Positions 31,616 to 39,935 of a DNA stretch of 64,000 nt are shown here, piece by piece (the stretch's first letter is position 1; every line of letters begins with the position of its first letter). The notes beneath the pieces were generated by a model. It did not search any database, was not told the DNA's origin, and saw only the letters and a program-made list of their open reading frames with translations. The translations under genes and the position numbers were made by a program. This DNA comes from JAMHWF01 sp964371405 (GTDB lineage Bacteria; Pseudomonadota; Gammaproteobacteria; Burkholderiales; Burkholderiaceae_C), in contig CAYJLV010000017.1 of assembly GCA_964371405.1 (NCBI GenBank), positions 1-64,000 of the forward strand, in the 5' to 3' direction.

Positions 31616-34381
31616 GTGACCGAGACGAGATCCACCTGCCCCTACTGCGGCGTCGGCTGCGGTGTCGTCATCGAGAGCGACGGCGCGCAGATCACCGGCG
31701 TGCGCGGCGATCCGGAGCACCCGGCCAACTTCGGGCGGCTGTGCAGCAAGGGCAGCACACTGCATCTCACCGCCGCCGCGCCGATCACGCTGCAGGCGCG
31801 GCTGCTGCACCCACAGCGCCGCGTTGTGCGAGGCGGCGCTCTCGAACGCGTCGGCTGGGACGCAGCGCTCGACGACGCCGCCGAGCGTTTCGCGCGCGCG
31901 ATCGAGCGCCATGGCCCCGACGCCGTCGGCCTCTACGTCTCGGGCCAGTTGCTGACGGAGGACTACTACGTCTTCAACAAGCTCGCCAAGGGGCTGCTCG
32001 GCACCAACAACATCGACACCAACTCGCGGCTGTGCATGAGCAGCGCCGTCGCCGGCTACAAGGCGACGCTCGGCGCCGACGCGCCGCCGGCCTGCTACGA
32101 CGACCTGAACCACGCCGACTGCGTCTTCATCGCCGGCTCGAACCCGGCGTGCGCGCATCCGGTCCTGATGCGCCGTCTCGAAGACGCACGCCGCGCCCGG
32201 CCGGCGATGAAGATCGTCGTCGTCGATCCGCGCCGCACCGAGACCGCCGAGATGGCCGACCTGCACCTGCAGATCGAACCCGGCAGCGACGTCGCGCTGT
32301 TCCACGCGATGCTCCACGTCATGCTGTGGGACGGCCTCGTCGACACGGCGTACATCGCCGCGCACACGACGGGCTTCGACGCGCTGAAGGCGCGCGTTCG
32401 CGACTGCACTCCGAAAGACGCCGCCGCACTGTGCGGCATCGACGAGGCGGCGCTGGTGCAGGCCGCGCGCTGGTTCGCACAGCCCGGCAGCGCGACACTG
32501 TCGCTGTATTGCCAGGGGCTGAACCAGAGCTCGAACGGCACGGCCAAGAACGCGGCGCTGATCAACCTGCACCTCGCCACCGGCCAGATCGGCAAGCCGG
32601 GCGCCGGCCCGTTTTCGCTCACCGGTCAGCCCAACGCGATGGGCGGGCGCGAAGTCGGCGGCCTCGCAAACCTGCTGTCGGCGCACCGCGACCTGGCGAA
32701 CGCGCAACATCGCGCCGAAGTGGCCCGGCTGTGGGGTGTGGCCGACGTGCCGGCGGCGCCGGGCAGGACGGCCGTCGAGATGTTCCAGGCTGCGGCTGAC
32801 GGCGAGATCAAGGCCCTGTGGATCGCTTGCACCAACCCGGCGCAGTCGCTGCCCGACCAGGCGACGGTGCGCCGCGCGCTCGAGCGAGCCGAGTTCGTCG
32901 TCGTGCAGGAAGCCTTTGCTACAACGGCCACCTGCGCGTTCGCCGACCTGCTGCTGCCGGCGTCGAGCTGGGGCGAGAAGGACGGCACCGTGACCAACAG
33001 CGAGCGCCGCATCAGCCGCGTGCGCCCGGCCGTCGCGGCGCCGGGCGAGGCGCGCGCCGACTGGGCGATCGGCGTCGATTTCGCGCAGCGCCTCGAGGCC
33101 CGTCTGCGCCCCGGCGCGCCGACATTGTTCCGCTATGCCGACGCCGAGTCGGTATGGAACGAGCACCGCGAATCGACGCGCGGCCGCGACCTCGACATCA
33201 CGGGCCTCGACTACGCGACGCTCGAACGCGCGCCGCAGCAGTGGCCTTTCCCCCGGGGCGCGAGCGCAGGCCGCGCCCGGTTGTACGAAGACGGCGTGTT
33301 CCCGACCGCCGACGGCCGCGCGCGCTTCGCCGACGTGGCGTTCCGGCCACCCGCCGAGGCACGCGACGCACGCTACCCGTACGCGCTGAACACAGGCCGG
33401 CTGCGCGACCAGTGGCACGGCATGAGCCGCAGCGGCACGCTCGGCCGGCTGTTCGGTCACGAGCCGGAGCCGGCGATCGAGCTGCATCCGCGCGATCTCG
33501 CGCGTCAGGGGCTCGCCGAAGGCGAACTGGTACACGTCACGTCGCGGCGCGCCACCATCGTGCTGCCGGCGCGCGCCAGCGCGCGGCAGGCACCGAACCA
33601 GGCCTTCGTCGCGATGCACTGGGGCGAAGAGTTCGTCTCGGGGCACAGCAGCAGCGGCACGCGCAGCACGGGCGTCAATGCGCTCACGTCGCCGGCGCTG
33701 TGCCCGCAATCGAAGCAGCCCGAGCTCAAGCACGCCGCAGTCAAGCTGGTGAAGGCCGAGCTGCCGTGGCGGCTGCTCGGCGCCGCGTGGCTGCCGGCAT
33801 CGGCAGCGCTGGCGGCGCGCGAAGCGCTCAAGCCGCTGATGGCGTCGTTCGCCTATGCGAGCTGCGTGCCGTTCGGCCGCGAACGCGACGGCGTGCTGTT
33901 CCGCGCCGCGGCGCACGAGGCCGCGCCCGAGGCGCTCCTCGCGCAGATCGAGGCGCTGCTGAGCCTGGCCGGCGCCGACGTGCTGCGCTATGCCGACCGC
34001 CGGCGCGGCCAGCGCCGCAGCATGCGGCTGGCCGGCGCCGGCGACACGGCGCGGCTCGACGCCTTCCTGCTCGCCGGCGACACCAGCGCCGAATCGTGGA
34101 TCAAGACCCTGCTGCAGGGCGGCCAGCCGGCGCAGCGCTACGGCCGGCGGCTGCTCTCGCCGGGCGCCAAGGCGCCGCTCGCAGTGCGGCCGCGCGGCCG
34201 CGAGGTGTGTTCGTGCATCGGCGTCGCCGAGCCCGAGATCGACGCCGAGCTGGCGCGCTGCGACGGCGACGCCGACGTGCGCCTCGCGCAACTGCAGCGC
34301 CGCCTGCGCTGCGGCACCCAGTGCGGCAGCTGCGTCCCCGAGCTGCGACGCCTCGCGCAGCGCCACGCCGTCGCGGCCTGA
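31616..34381 (+). CDS. nasA: Assimilatory nitrate reductase catalytic subunit
   Basis: This 921-residue Mo-bisMGD enzyme reduces nitrate to nitrite in the cytoplasm. An N-terminal [4Fe-4S] site (CPYCGVGCGV with a later LCSKGS) is followed by the molybdopterin oxidoreductase core (GTNNIDTNSRLCMSSAV, FIAGSNPACAHP) and the dinucleotide-binding domain (about 610-760). The C terminus adds a BFD-like [2Fe-2S] segment (CSCIGVAEPEI, CGTQCGSC). The start is a GTG at 31616, 5 bp after nirD, judged by the onset of homology at STCPYCG. Nitrite produced here feeds NirBD. Confidence 0.95.
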   Translation: MTETRSTCPYCGVGCGVVIESDGAQITGVRGDPEHPANFGRLCSKGSTLHLTAAAPITLQARLLHPQRRVVRGGALERVGWDAALDDAAERFARAIERHGPDAVGLYVSGQLLTEDYYVFNKLAKGLLGTNNIDTNSRLCMSSAVAGYKATLGADAPPACYDDLNHADCVFIAGSNPACAHPVLMRRLEDARRARPAMKIVVVDPRRTETAEMADLHLQIEPGSDVALFHAMLHVMLWDGLVDTAYIAAHTTGFDALKARVRDCTPKDAAALCGIDEAALVQAARWFAQPGSATLSLYCQGLNQSSNGTAKNAALINLHLATGQIGKPGAGPFSLTGQPNAMGGREVGGLANLLSAHRDLANAQHRAEVARLWGVADVPAAPGRTAVEMFQAAADGEIKALWIACTNPAQSLPDQATVRRALERAEFVVVQEAFATTATCAFADLLLPASSWGEKDGTVTNSERRISRVRPAVAAPGEARADWAIGVDFAQRLEARLRPGAPTLFRYADAESVWNEHRESTRGRDLDITGLDYATLERAPQQWPFPRGASAGRARLYEDGVFPTADGRARFADVAFRPPAEARDARYPYALNTGRLRDQWHGMSRSGTLGRLFGHEPEPAIELHPRDLARQGLAEGELVHVTSRRATIVLPARASARQAPNQAFVAMHWGEEFVSGHSSSGTRSTGVNALTSPALCPQSKQPELKHAAVKLVKAELPWRLLGAAWLPASAALAAREALKPLMASFAYASCVPFGRERDGVLFRAAAHEAAPEALLAQIEALLSLAGADVLRYADRRRGQRRSMRLAGAGDTARLDAFLLAGDTSAESWIKTLLQGGQPAQRYGRRLLSPGAKAPLAVRPRGREVCSCIGVAEPEIDAELARCDGDADVRLAQLQRRLRCGTQCGSCVPELRRLAQRHAVAA

Positions 34382-34438
34382 TACTCGGGCGTGCGGGCCT
34401 GCTTCTTGCGAAACTCCGCGCAGCATCAATCGAAGACA

Positions 34439-35398
34439 ATGAGCATCGCGCAGTACCTCAAGGAGATCGGCCGCGGCAAGGACGGCGCGCGATCGCTGAC
34501 GCGTGCGCAGGCCCACGACCTGATGTCGCAGCTGCTCGACGGTCGCGTCACCGATCTCGAGACCGGCGCGTTCGCGCTGGCGATGCGCATCAAGGGCGAG
34601 TCGGTCGACGAGCTGAAGGGCTTCGTCGACGCGGCGAGCGAACGCTGCATCGAGCTGCGCTGCACGCGCCCGTTCGTGCTGCTGCCGTCGTACAACGGCG
34701 CGCGCCGGCTGCCCAACCTGACGCCGCTGCTCGCGCTGCTGCTGGCACAGGAAGGCGTGCCGGTCCTCGTGCACGGCGCGGCGCACGACCCGGTGCGCGT
34801 CACGACGGCCGACGTATTCCACGACCTCGGCCTGCCGCTCGCGCGCGATGCCGCCGAAATCGAGACCGCCTGGGCGCGCCACGAGCCGGCCTTCGTGCGC
34901 ATCGACGCGCTGTGCCCGCCGCTGGCGCGGCTGCTCGACGTGCGCTGGGTCGTCGGGCTGCGCAACTCGGGCCACACCGTCGCCAAGCTGCTCAACCCCT
35001 ACGCCGATGCGCCGGCGCTGCGCGTCGTCAATCACACGCACCCGGAGTACGCCGCACTGCTCGCCGACTACGTGCGCGACACGCGCGCCGACGCGATGCT
35101 GTTGCGCGGCACCGAGGGCGAGCCGTTCGCCGACCCGCGGCGCCAGCCGCGCGTCGACGCCTTCCTGCACGGCGAGCTGTGCGCCGAGCTGTCGGTGCCG
35201 GCGCGCGAAGGCGTGCTCGCCGAGCTGCCCGTGCTGCCACGCGAGACCGATGCTGCGACGACGGCGGTGTACATCCAGTCCGTCGTCAGCGGCGCGACGC
35301 CGGCTCCCGCGCCGCTGCTGCAGCAGGTCGAAACGCTCTGCCGCGCGCTGGCGCTCGGCGGCGCACCGCGGGAGCGGCTGAAGCGCCCGCGCCGATAA
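34439..35398 (+). CDS. ybiB: YbiB/TrpD2-type glycosyltransferase-fold DNA-binding protein
   Basis: This 319-residue protein has the anthranilate phosphoribosyltransferase-like fold (N-terminal helical part with LTRAQAHDLMSQLLDGRVTD, then the alpha/beta domain) but lacks a convincing PRPP-binding motif, as expected for YbiB/TrpD2. E. coli YbiB is a LexA-regulated protein that binds nucleic acid without sequence preference. It is 57 bp downstream of the nitrate reductase gene; that neighbourhood is repeatedly seen in Burkholderiales, but a role in nitrate use is not shown. Confidence 0.85.
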   Translation: MSIAQYLKEIGRGKDGARSLTRAQAHDLMSQLLDGRVTDLETGAFALAMRIKGESVDELKGFVDAASERCIELRCTRPFVLLPSYNGARRLPNLTPLLALLLAQEGVPVLVHGAAHDPVRVTTADVFHDLGLPLARDAAEIETAWARHEPAFVRIDALCPPLARLLDVRWVVGLRNSGHTVAKLLNPYADAPALRVVNHTHPEYAALLADYVRDTRADAMLLRGTEGEPFADPRRQPRVDAFLHGELCAELSVPAREGVLAELPVLPRETDAATTAVYIQSVVSGATPAPAPLLQQVETLCRALALGGAPRERLKRPRR

Positions 35399-35407
35399 TC
35401 GGCGCCG

Positions 35408-36598
35408 ATGCACAGCTTCGACGTCGTCGTCGTCGGCGCCGGCGCTGCCGGACTGATGTGCGCCGCGATGGCTGGCCAGGCCGGGCGGCGCGTGCTCGTC
35501 GTCGACCACGCCGCGAAGGTGGCCGAGAAGATCCGCATTTCGGGCGGCGGACGCTGCAACTTCACCAACCGCGACGCCGGGCCGGCCAACTTCGTCTCCG
35601 AGAACCCGCACTACTGCCGCTCGGCGCTGGCGCGCTACACGCCGCAGGACTTCATCGCGCTGCTCGCGCGCCACCGCATCGCCTGGCACGAGAAGCACCG
35701 CGGCCAGCTCTTCTGCGACGACTCGAGCGAACGCATCATCGACATGCTGCTGGCCGAATGCGCGGCGGGCGGCGTGAAGCACTGGCAGCCGTGCGCCGTG
35801 CACGCCGTGCGCCGCGAGGCCGCCGGCTTCGAGCTCGACACCGCGCACGGGCCGGTGCGCGCGGCAAGCGTCGTCGTCGCGACCGGCGGGCTGTCGATCC
35901 CGAAGATCGGCGCGTCCGATTTCGGCTATCGCCTGGCACGCCAGTTCGGCCACGCCATCGTCGAGCCGCGGCCGGCATTGGTGCCGCTGACGTTCCGCGC
36001 CGCCGACTGGGCGCCCTATACCGCGCTGGCCGGGCTGTCCGTTGAAGCCGGCGTCGCCTGCCGCGACGGCGCCTTTGTCGAGGACCTGTTGTTCACCCAT
36101 CGCGGGCTGAGCGGGCCGGCGATCCTGCAGATCTCGCTCTACTGGCGCCCCGGCGACACGCTGCAGATCGACCTGCTGCCCGGCCGGGATGCCGCCGCCG
36201 CGCTGCTCGACGCCAAGCGCGGCTCGCGCCGCCAGCTCGACAACGCCCTCGCCGCGCTGCTGCCGGCGCGCCTGGGCCAGGCCTGGCTGCGCGACGAGCC
36301 GGTGCTGGCGCAGCGCGCGCTGCCCGACGTGCCCGACCGCGAGCTGCGCCGCATCGCCACCACGCTGCAGCGCTGGGCGCTCGCGCCCGACGGCAGCGAA
36401 GGCTGGCGCAAGGCCGAGGTGACGGCCGGCGGCGTCGACACGCGCGAGTTGAGTTCGCAGACGATGGAAAGCCGCCGCTTCCCCGGCCTGTACTTCATCG
36501 GCGAAGTGGTCGACGTGACGGGCTGGCTCGGCGGCTACAACTTCCAGTGGGCCTGGGCCAGCGCCGCCGCGTGCGCCCGCGCGCTGGCAGCGGCCTGA
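35408..36598 (+). CDS. NAD(P)/FAD-dependent oxidoreductase, HI0933/BaiN-like
   Basis: This 396-residue flavoprotein has the FAD-binding dinucleotide motif VVGAGAAGLMCAAMAG, the family signature RISGGGRCNFTN, ATGGLSIPKIG, and a C-terminal FIGEVVDVTGWLGGYNFQWAW that closes the FAD site. The reaction is unknown for most members. It starts 9 bp after ybiB and may be the last gene of that unit; rpsU follows behind its own promoter. Confidence 0.9.
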   Translation: MHSFDVVVVGAGAAGLMCAAMAGQAGRRVLVVDHAAKVAEKIRISGGGRCNFTNRDAGPANFVSENPHYCRSALARYTPQDFIALLARHRIAWHEKHRGQLFCDDSSERIIDMLLAECAAGGVKHWQPCAVHAVRREAAGFELDTAHGPVRAASVVVATGGLSIPKIGASDFGYRLARQFGHAIVEPRPALVPLTFRAADWAPYTALAGLSVEAGVACRDGAFVEDLLFTHRGLSGPAILQISLYWRPGDTLQIDLLPGRDAAAALLDAKRGSRRQLDNALAALLPARLGQAWLRDEPVLAQRALPDVPDRELRRIATTLQRWALAPDGSEGWRKAEVTAGGVDTRELSSQTMESRRFPGLYFIGEVVDVTGWLGGYNFQWAWASAAACARALAAA

Positions 36599-36642
36599 AC
36601 CGCGGGCCTCCCTTGGCAGCCAGGGCCGGCTGTGTTTGCAGC

Positions 36643-36648
36643 TACAAT
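36643..36648 (+). promoter_or_regulatory. Candidate -10 box of the rpsU promoter
   Basis: TACAAT lies 67 bp upstream of the rpsU start in a short AT-richer patch (GCTACAATGCTTGCC). The -35 region is weak. A strong single-gene promoter is expected here because a terminator follows rpsU. Confidence 0.4.
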
Positions 36649-36714
36649 GCTTGCCTTTGCCGCGCCGGCAGGCCGGCTGCTATACGCAAACCCAACCCAG
36701 GAAACGCTCGCCCG

Positions 36715-36927
36715 ATGACTACGATTCGCGTCAAGGAAAACGAACCATTCGACGTTGCGCTGCGCCGCTTCAAGCGCACGATCGAAAAGCTCGGGCTGCT
36801 GACCGAGCTGCGGGCGCGCGAGTTCTACGAGAAGCCCACCTCCGAGCGCAAGCGCAAGAAGGCGGCTGCCGTGAAGCGCCACTTCAAGCGCGTGCGCAGC
36901 ATGCAGCTGCCCAAGAAGCTGTACTGA
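36715..36927 (+). CDS. rpsU: 30S ribosomal protein S21
   Basis: This 70-residue, very basic ribosomal protein reads IRVKENEPFDVALRRFKRTIE, followed by the family motif REFYEKPTSERKRKKAAA. S21 helps expose the anti-Shine-Dalgarno during initiation. Here it is not followed by dnaG-rpoD but by yqeY after an intrinsic terminator. Confidence 0.97.
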   Translation: MTTIRVKENEPFDVALRRFKRTIEKLGLLTELRAREFYEKPTSERKRKKAAAVKRHFKRVRSMQLPKKLY

Positions 36928-36949
36928 TCCCCGCGCGACGAGCGCGCCC

Positions 36950-36990
36950 GCGAAGCCCGCGCTGGCACGCCACGCGGGCTTCGCCGTTTT
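36950..36990 (+). terminator. Intrinsic terminator after rpsU
   Basis: A perfect 12-bp stem GCGAAGCCCGCG/CGCGGGCTTCGC with an 11-nt loop is followed by CGTTTT. It lies 22 bp after the rpsU stop and upstream of yqeY. Confidence 0.85.
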
Positions 36991-37021
36991 CGAGATCCCC
37001 CGGGCGCAGGAAGCCGCGACG

Positions 37022-37468
37022 ATGAGCCTCAAGGACCGCATCACCGAAGACATGAAGGACGCGATGCGCGCGAAAGACGCGCCGCGCCTGTCGACGATCC
37101 GCCTGCTGCTGGCGGCGATCAAGCAGCGTGAGGTCGACGAGCGCATCGTGCTCGACGACGCCGCTGTCATCGCCATCGTCGACAAGACGATCAAGCAGCG
37201 CAAGGACTCGATCTCCCAGTTCGCCGCCGCCGGCCGCACCGACCTGGTCGACAAGGAGACGGCTGAGCTGAAGGTGCTTGAACCCTATCTGCCGCAGCGC
37301 CTGTCGGCCGACGAGATCGCTGCCGAGGTGGCGGCGGTCGTCGCCGAACTGGGAGCAAGCGGTCCGGGCGACATGGGCAAGGTGATGGCTGCGGTGAAGC
37401 CGCGCCTCGCCGGACGCGCCGACATGGGCGCCGTGTCGGCCGCGGTCAAGCAGCGCCTGTCGCAGTAA
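37022..37468 (+). CDS. GatB/YqeY domain-containing protein
   Basis: This 148-residue protein has the YqeY fold (LKDRITEDMKDAMRAKD at the N terminus, VLEPYLPQRLSADEI, MGKVMAAVKPRLAGRADMG at the C terminus), related to the tRNA-binding tail of the GatB amidotransferase subunit. Its role is not established. It follows the rpsU terminator and precedes a DUF442 gene by 14 bp. Confidence 0.92.
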   Translation: MSLKDRITEDMKDAMRAKDAPRLSTIRLLLAAIKQREVDERIVLDDAAVIAIVDKTIKQRKDSISQFAAAGRTDLVDKETAELKVLEPYLPQRLSADEIAAEVAAVVAELGASGPGDMGKVMAAVKPRLAGRADMGAVSAAVKQRLSQ

Positions 37469-37482
37469 CAAGGACCGCCCCC

Positions 37483-37833
37483 ATGCATTCGATCCCGCTG
37501 AATCCGCTGAGCCCCGACGTCTGCGTCGCGCCGCAACTCCATCCCGAGTCGATGCAGGCCGCCGTCGAGGCCGGCTTCAAGAGCGTCATCAACAACCGCC
37601 CCGACTACGAGGCCGGGCCCGAACAGCCGACCAGCGCGGTGCTGGAAGAGGCGGCGCGCGAAGCGGGGCTGCAGTACGCCTGGCTGCCGGTGCACCCGAT
37701 GCTGCAGACGCCCGAGGAAGTGGCGCGCTTCGCCGAACTGCTGCAGACGCTGCCCAAACCCGTGCTCGTGTTCTGCCGCAGCGGCGCACGCAGCACGAAG
37801 CTCTACCGCGCCGCGGTCCAGTTGCAGTCGTGA
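37483..37833 (+). CDS. DUF442/TIGR01244 phosphatase-like protein
   Basis: This 116-residue protein belongs to the family also found as the N-terminal domain of beta-lactamase-hydrolase-like sulfur proteins. It has a protein-tyrosine-phosphatase-type loop with the nucleophile in VFCRSGARSTK (C-x5-R) near the C terminus. It may be a phosphatase or a persulfide-handling protein; the substrate is unknown. It probably shares a transcript with yqeY. Confidence 0.82.
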   Translation: MHSIPLNPLSPDVCVAPQLHPESMQAAVEAGFKSVINNRPDYEAGPEQPTSAVLEEAAREAGLQYAWLPVHPMLQTPEEVARFAELLQTLPKPVLVFCRSGARSTKLYRAAVQLQS

Positions 37834-37882
37834 GGCCGCGCCGGGTCGCGGGCCGCCGCGCCTGGCCGTCCCAAGCCGGGCC

Positions 37883-37921
37883 CGACCCTCTCGGAGGGTC
37901 GCTCGCCGTACCCGGCGAGCG
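37883..37921. terminator. Tandem hairpins between convergent genes
   Basis: CGACCCTC/GAGGGTCG (loop TCG, 37883-37901) is followed without a gap by CGCTCGCCG/CGGCGAGCG (loop TACC, 37900-37921). They lie between the DUF442 gene and the convergent pmbA end and could stop transcription from both directions. There is no T-tract, so the mechanism is uncertain. Confidence 0.55.
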
Positions 37922-37929
37922 GGGTGCTG

Positions 37930-39318
37930 TCACCTCCCGGCGATCTTCATGCGCTCGACGAGCACCGAGCCGACGGTCTTGCTGCCCGCCGTGTAGGCGT
38001 CGGCGCCGATCGCGACGATCTGCTGCAGCATCTGCTTGAGGTTGCCGGCGATCGTCACCTCATGCACCGGGTGCACGATGCGCCCGCCCTCGACCCAGAA
38101 GCCGGCGGCGCCGCGCGAGTAGTCGCCCGTCACGTAGTTGACGCCCTGGCCCATCAGCTCGATCACGAACAGCCCGCGATGCAGCTTGCGCAGCATGGCG
38201 TCGAGGTCGTCGCCCGGCCGCGTCAGCCGGCTCGTCCATGTCAGGTTCTGCGAACCGCCGGCGTGGCCCGTCGTGCGCAGGCCCAACTTGCGCGCCGAAT
38301 AGCTCGACAAAAAGTAACCCTGCACGACGCCGCCGCGCACCACGTCGCGCGGGCGGGTGACGACGCCTTCGTCGTCGAACGGCGCGCTGCCCTTTCCCTT
38401 GGCGACGTGCGGATCCTCGCTCACGTCGAGGTGCCCACTCATCGCGGGCTGGCCCAGGCTGTCGATCAGAAACGACGACTTGCGGTACAGCGCGCCGCCG
38501 CTGGTCGCCTGCACGTAGGCGCCGAGCAGCCCGGCAGCGAGCGTCGACTCGAACAGCACCGGCACTTCGCAGGTCGCGATCTTGCGTGAATGCAGCCGCG
38601 ACAGCGCGCGCTCGGCAGCGTAGCGGCCGACGGCCTCGGGTGCGGCGAGATCGGCCGGATCGCGCATCGACGAGTACCAGGCGTCGCGCTGCATCTGCGC
38701 GCCGCGGCCGGCGATCGGCGCGACCGACAGCGAATGGCGCGAGCTCGCATAGCCGCCGCGAAAGCCGCGCGTGTTGCCGGCCCAGAAGTGCGACTGCTGC
38801 GCCGAGACGCCGGCCCCTTCCGAGTTCGTGATGCGCCGGTCGACGCCGCGCGCCGCCGCCTCGCAACGCTGCGCGATCGCGGCGGCGCCCGCTGCATCGA
38901 TCGCCCACGGATGCAACAGGTCGAGGTCGCGCTGCACGGCGTCGGGACCGGCGAGATCCTGCGCATCGGGCAGGCCGGCGGCCGGGTCCTCGGCGGTGAA
39001 GCGTGCGATGTCGTAAGCCGCGCGCACCGTTTGCTCGAGCGCGGCGCGCGAGAAGTCGGAGGTGTTGGCATTGCCGCGACGCTGGCCGATGTAGACCGAG
39101 ACGCCGAGCGACTTGTCGCGGTTGCGCTCGACGTTCTCGATCGCACCCTTGCGCACCGAAACCGACAGGCCGACGCCCTCGGAGACTTCCGCGGCGGCAT
39201 CGCTCGCGCCGAGACGACGCGCAACGTCGAGCGCGTCGTCGACGATCTGCTGGAAGCGGTCGCGCCGCCAGGCGAAACCTTCGGCATCACGGTCGGCGGC
39301 AGTTGTGGAAGAGGGCAT
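37930..39318 (-). CDS. pmbA: Metalloprotease-family protein PmbA/TldE
   Basis: This 462-residue protein is the TldE partner of the TldD/TldE protease, which matures microcins and degrades unfolded antitoxins. It carries the family segments SVRKGAIENVERNRDKSLGVSVYIG near the N terminus, GALYRKSSFLID in the middle and MGQGVNYVTGDYSRGAAGFWVE toward the end, and lacks the zinc ligands of TldD, as expected. The ATG at 39318 fits family length. It is divergent from darP, an arrangement shared with E. coli. Confidence 0.95.
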   Translation of the reverse strand: MPSSTTAADRDAEGFAWRRDRFQQIVDDALDVARRLGASDAAAEVSEGVGLSVSVRKGAIENVERNRDKSLGVSVYIGQRRGNANTSDFSRAALEQTVRAAYDIARFTAEDPAAGLPDAQDLAGPDAVQRDLDLLHPWAIDAAGAAAIAQRCEAAARGVDRRITNSEGAGVSAQQSHFWAGNTRGFRGGYASSRHSLSVAPIAGRGAQMQRDAWYSSMRDPADLAAPEAVGRYAAERALSRLHSRKIATCEVPVLFESTLAAGLLGAYVQATSGGALYRKSSFLIDSLGQPAMSGHLDVSEDPHVAKGKGSAPFDDEGVVTRPRDVVRGGVVQGYFLSSYSARKLGLRTTGHAGGSQNLTWTSRLTRPGDDLDAMLRKLHRGLFVIELMGQGVNYVTGDYSRGAAGFWVEGGRIVHPVHEVTIAGNLKQMLQQIVAIGADAYTAGSKTVGSVLVERMKIAGR

Positions 39319-39389
39319 CGCGGCTCGCAGGGCGCCCCGTCGCTGGGGCCGGACTATGATAACCAGCACTCTCGAAGCTGCCCGGCTGC

Positions 39390-39935
39390 ATGCGCACTCC
39401 GCACCCCCACCGCCCCGACGACAACGACGAAACCCCGGCCGCGACGCGCCCGAGCAAGACGCAGCTCAAGAAGGAGATGCACGAGTTGCAGTCGCTCGGC
39501 GAAGAGTTGGTCGAGATCAGCGACGACCGCCTCGCCGCGCTGGCGCTGCCCGAGCCGCTGCTCGACGCGGTGCGCGAGTTCCAGCGCACGCGCTCGCACG
39601 AGGGGCGGCGGCGCCAGATGCAGTACATCGGCAAGCTGATGCGCCACGCCGATTCCGAGCCGATCCGCGAGGCGGTGGCCGCTTCGAAGCTCGGCCGCGC
39701 GCGCGACGCGCTGGCGCTGCACGAGGCCGAGCACTGGCGCAGCGAACTGATCGCCGGCGACGCTGCGCTGACCGCGTGGACAACCCGCCACCCCGACACC
39801 GACCTGCAGCAGCTGCGCAGCCTGATCCGCGCCGCGCGCAAGGAAGCCGCAGACACCGGCCCGCCCGGCGCGGCACCGCGCAAGGGCCGCGCCTTTCGCG
39901 AACTGTTTCAGTTCATCCGCGACCACCATGAGTGA
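39390..39935 (+). CDS. darP: Ribosome biogenesis factor DarP (YjgA, DUF615)
   Basis: This 181-residue protein associates with late 50S assembly intermediates. Family features are the basic start SKTQLKKEMHELQSLGEELVEI, the segment RRRQMQYIGKLMR, and the C-terminal FRELFQFIRDH. A TATGAT -10-like box lies 30 bp upstream (39355-39360). The last codons overlap the start of mog by 8 bp. Confidence 0.94.
   Translation: MRTPHPHRPDDNDETPAATRPSKTQLKKEMHELQSLGEELVEISDDRLAALALPEPLLDAVREFQRTRSHEGRRRQMQYIGKLMRHADSEPIREAVAASKLGRARDALALHEAEHWRSELIAGDAALTAWTTRHPDTDLQQLRSLIRAARKEAADTGPPGAAPRKGRAFRELFQFIRDHHE

Noticed and set aside
31229..36100. A 1623-codon open frame on the minus strand opposite nirD-ybiB
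   Set aside because: It is an antisense shadow of four well-supported plus-strand genes, made of Arg/Ala/His/Asp-rich sequence without domains, typical of high-GC third-position bias.
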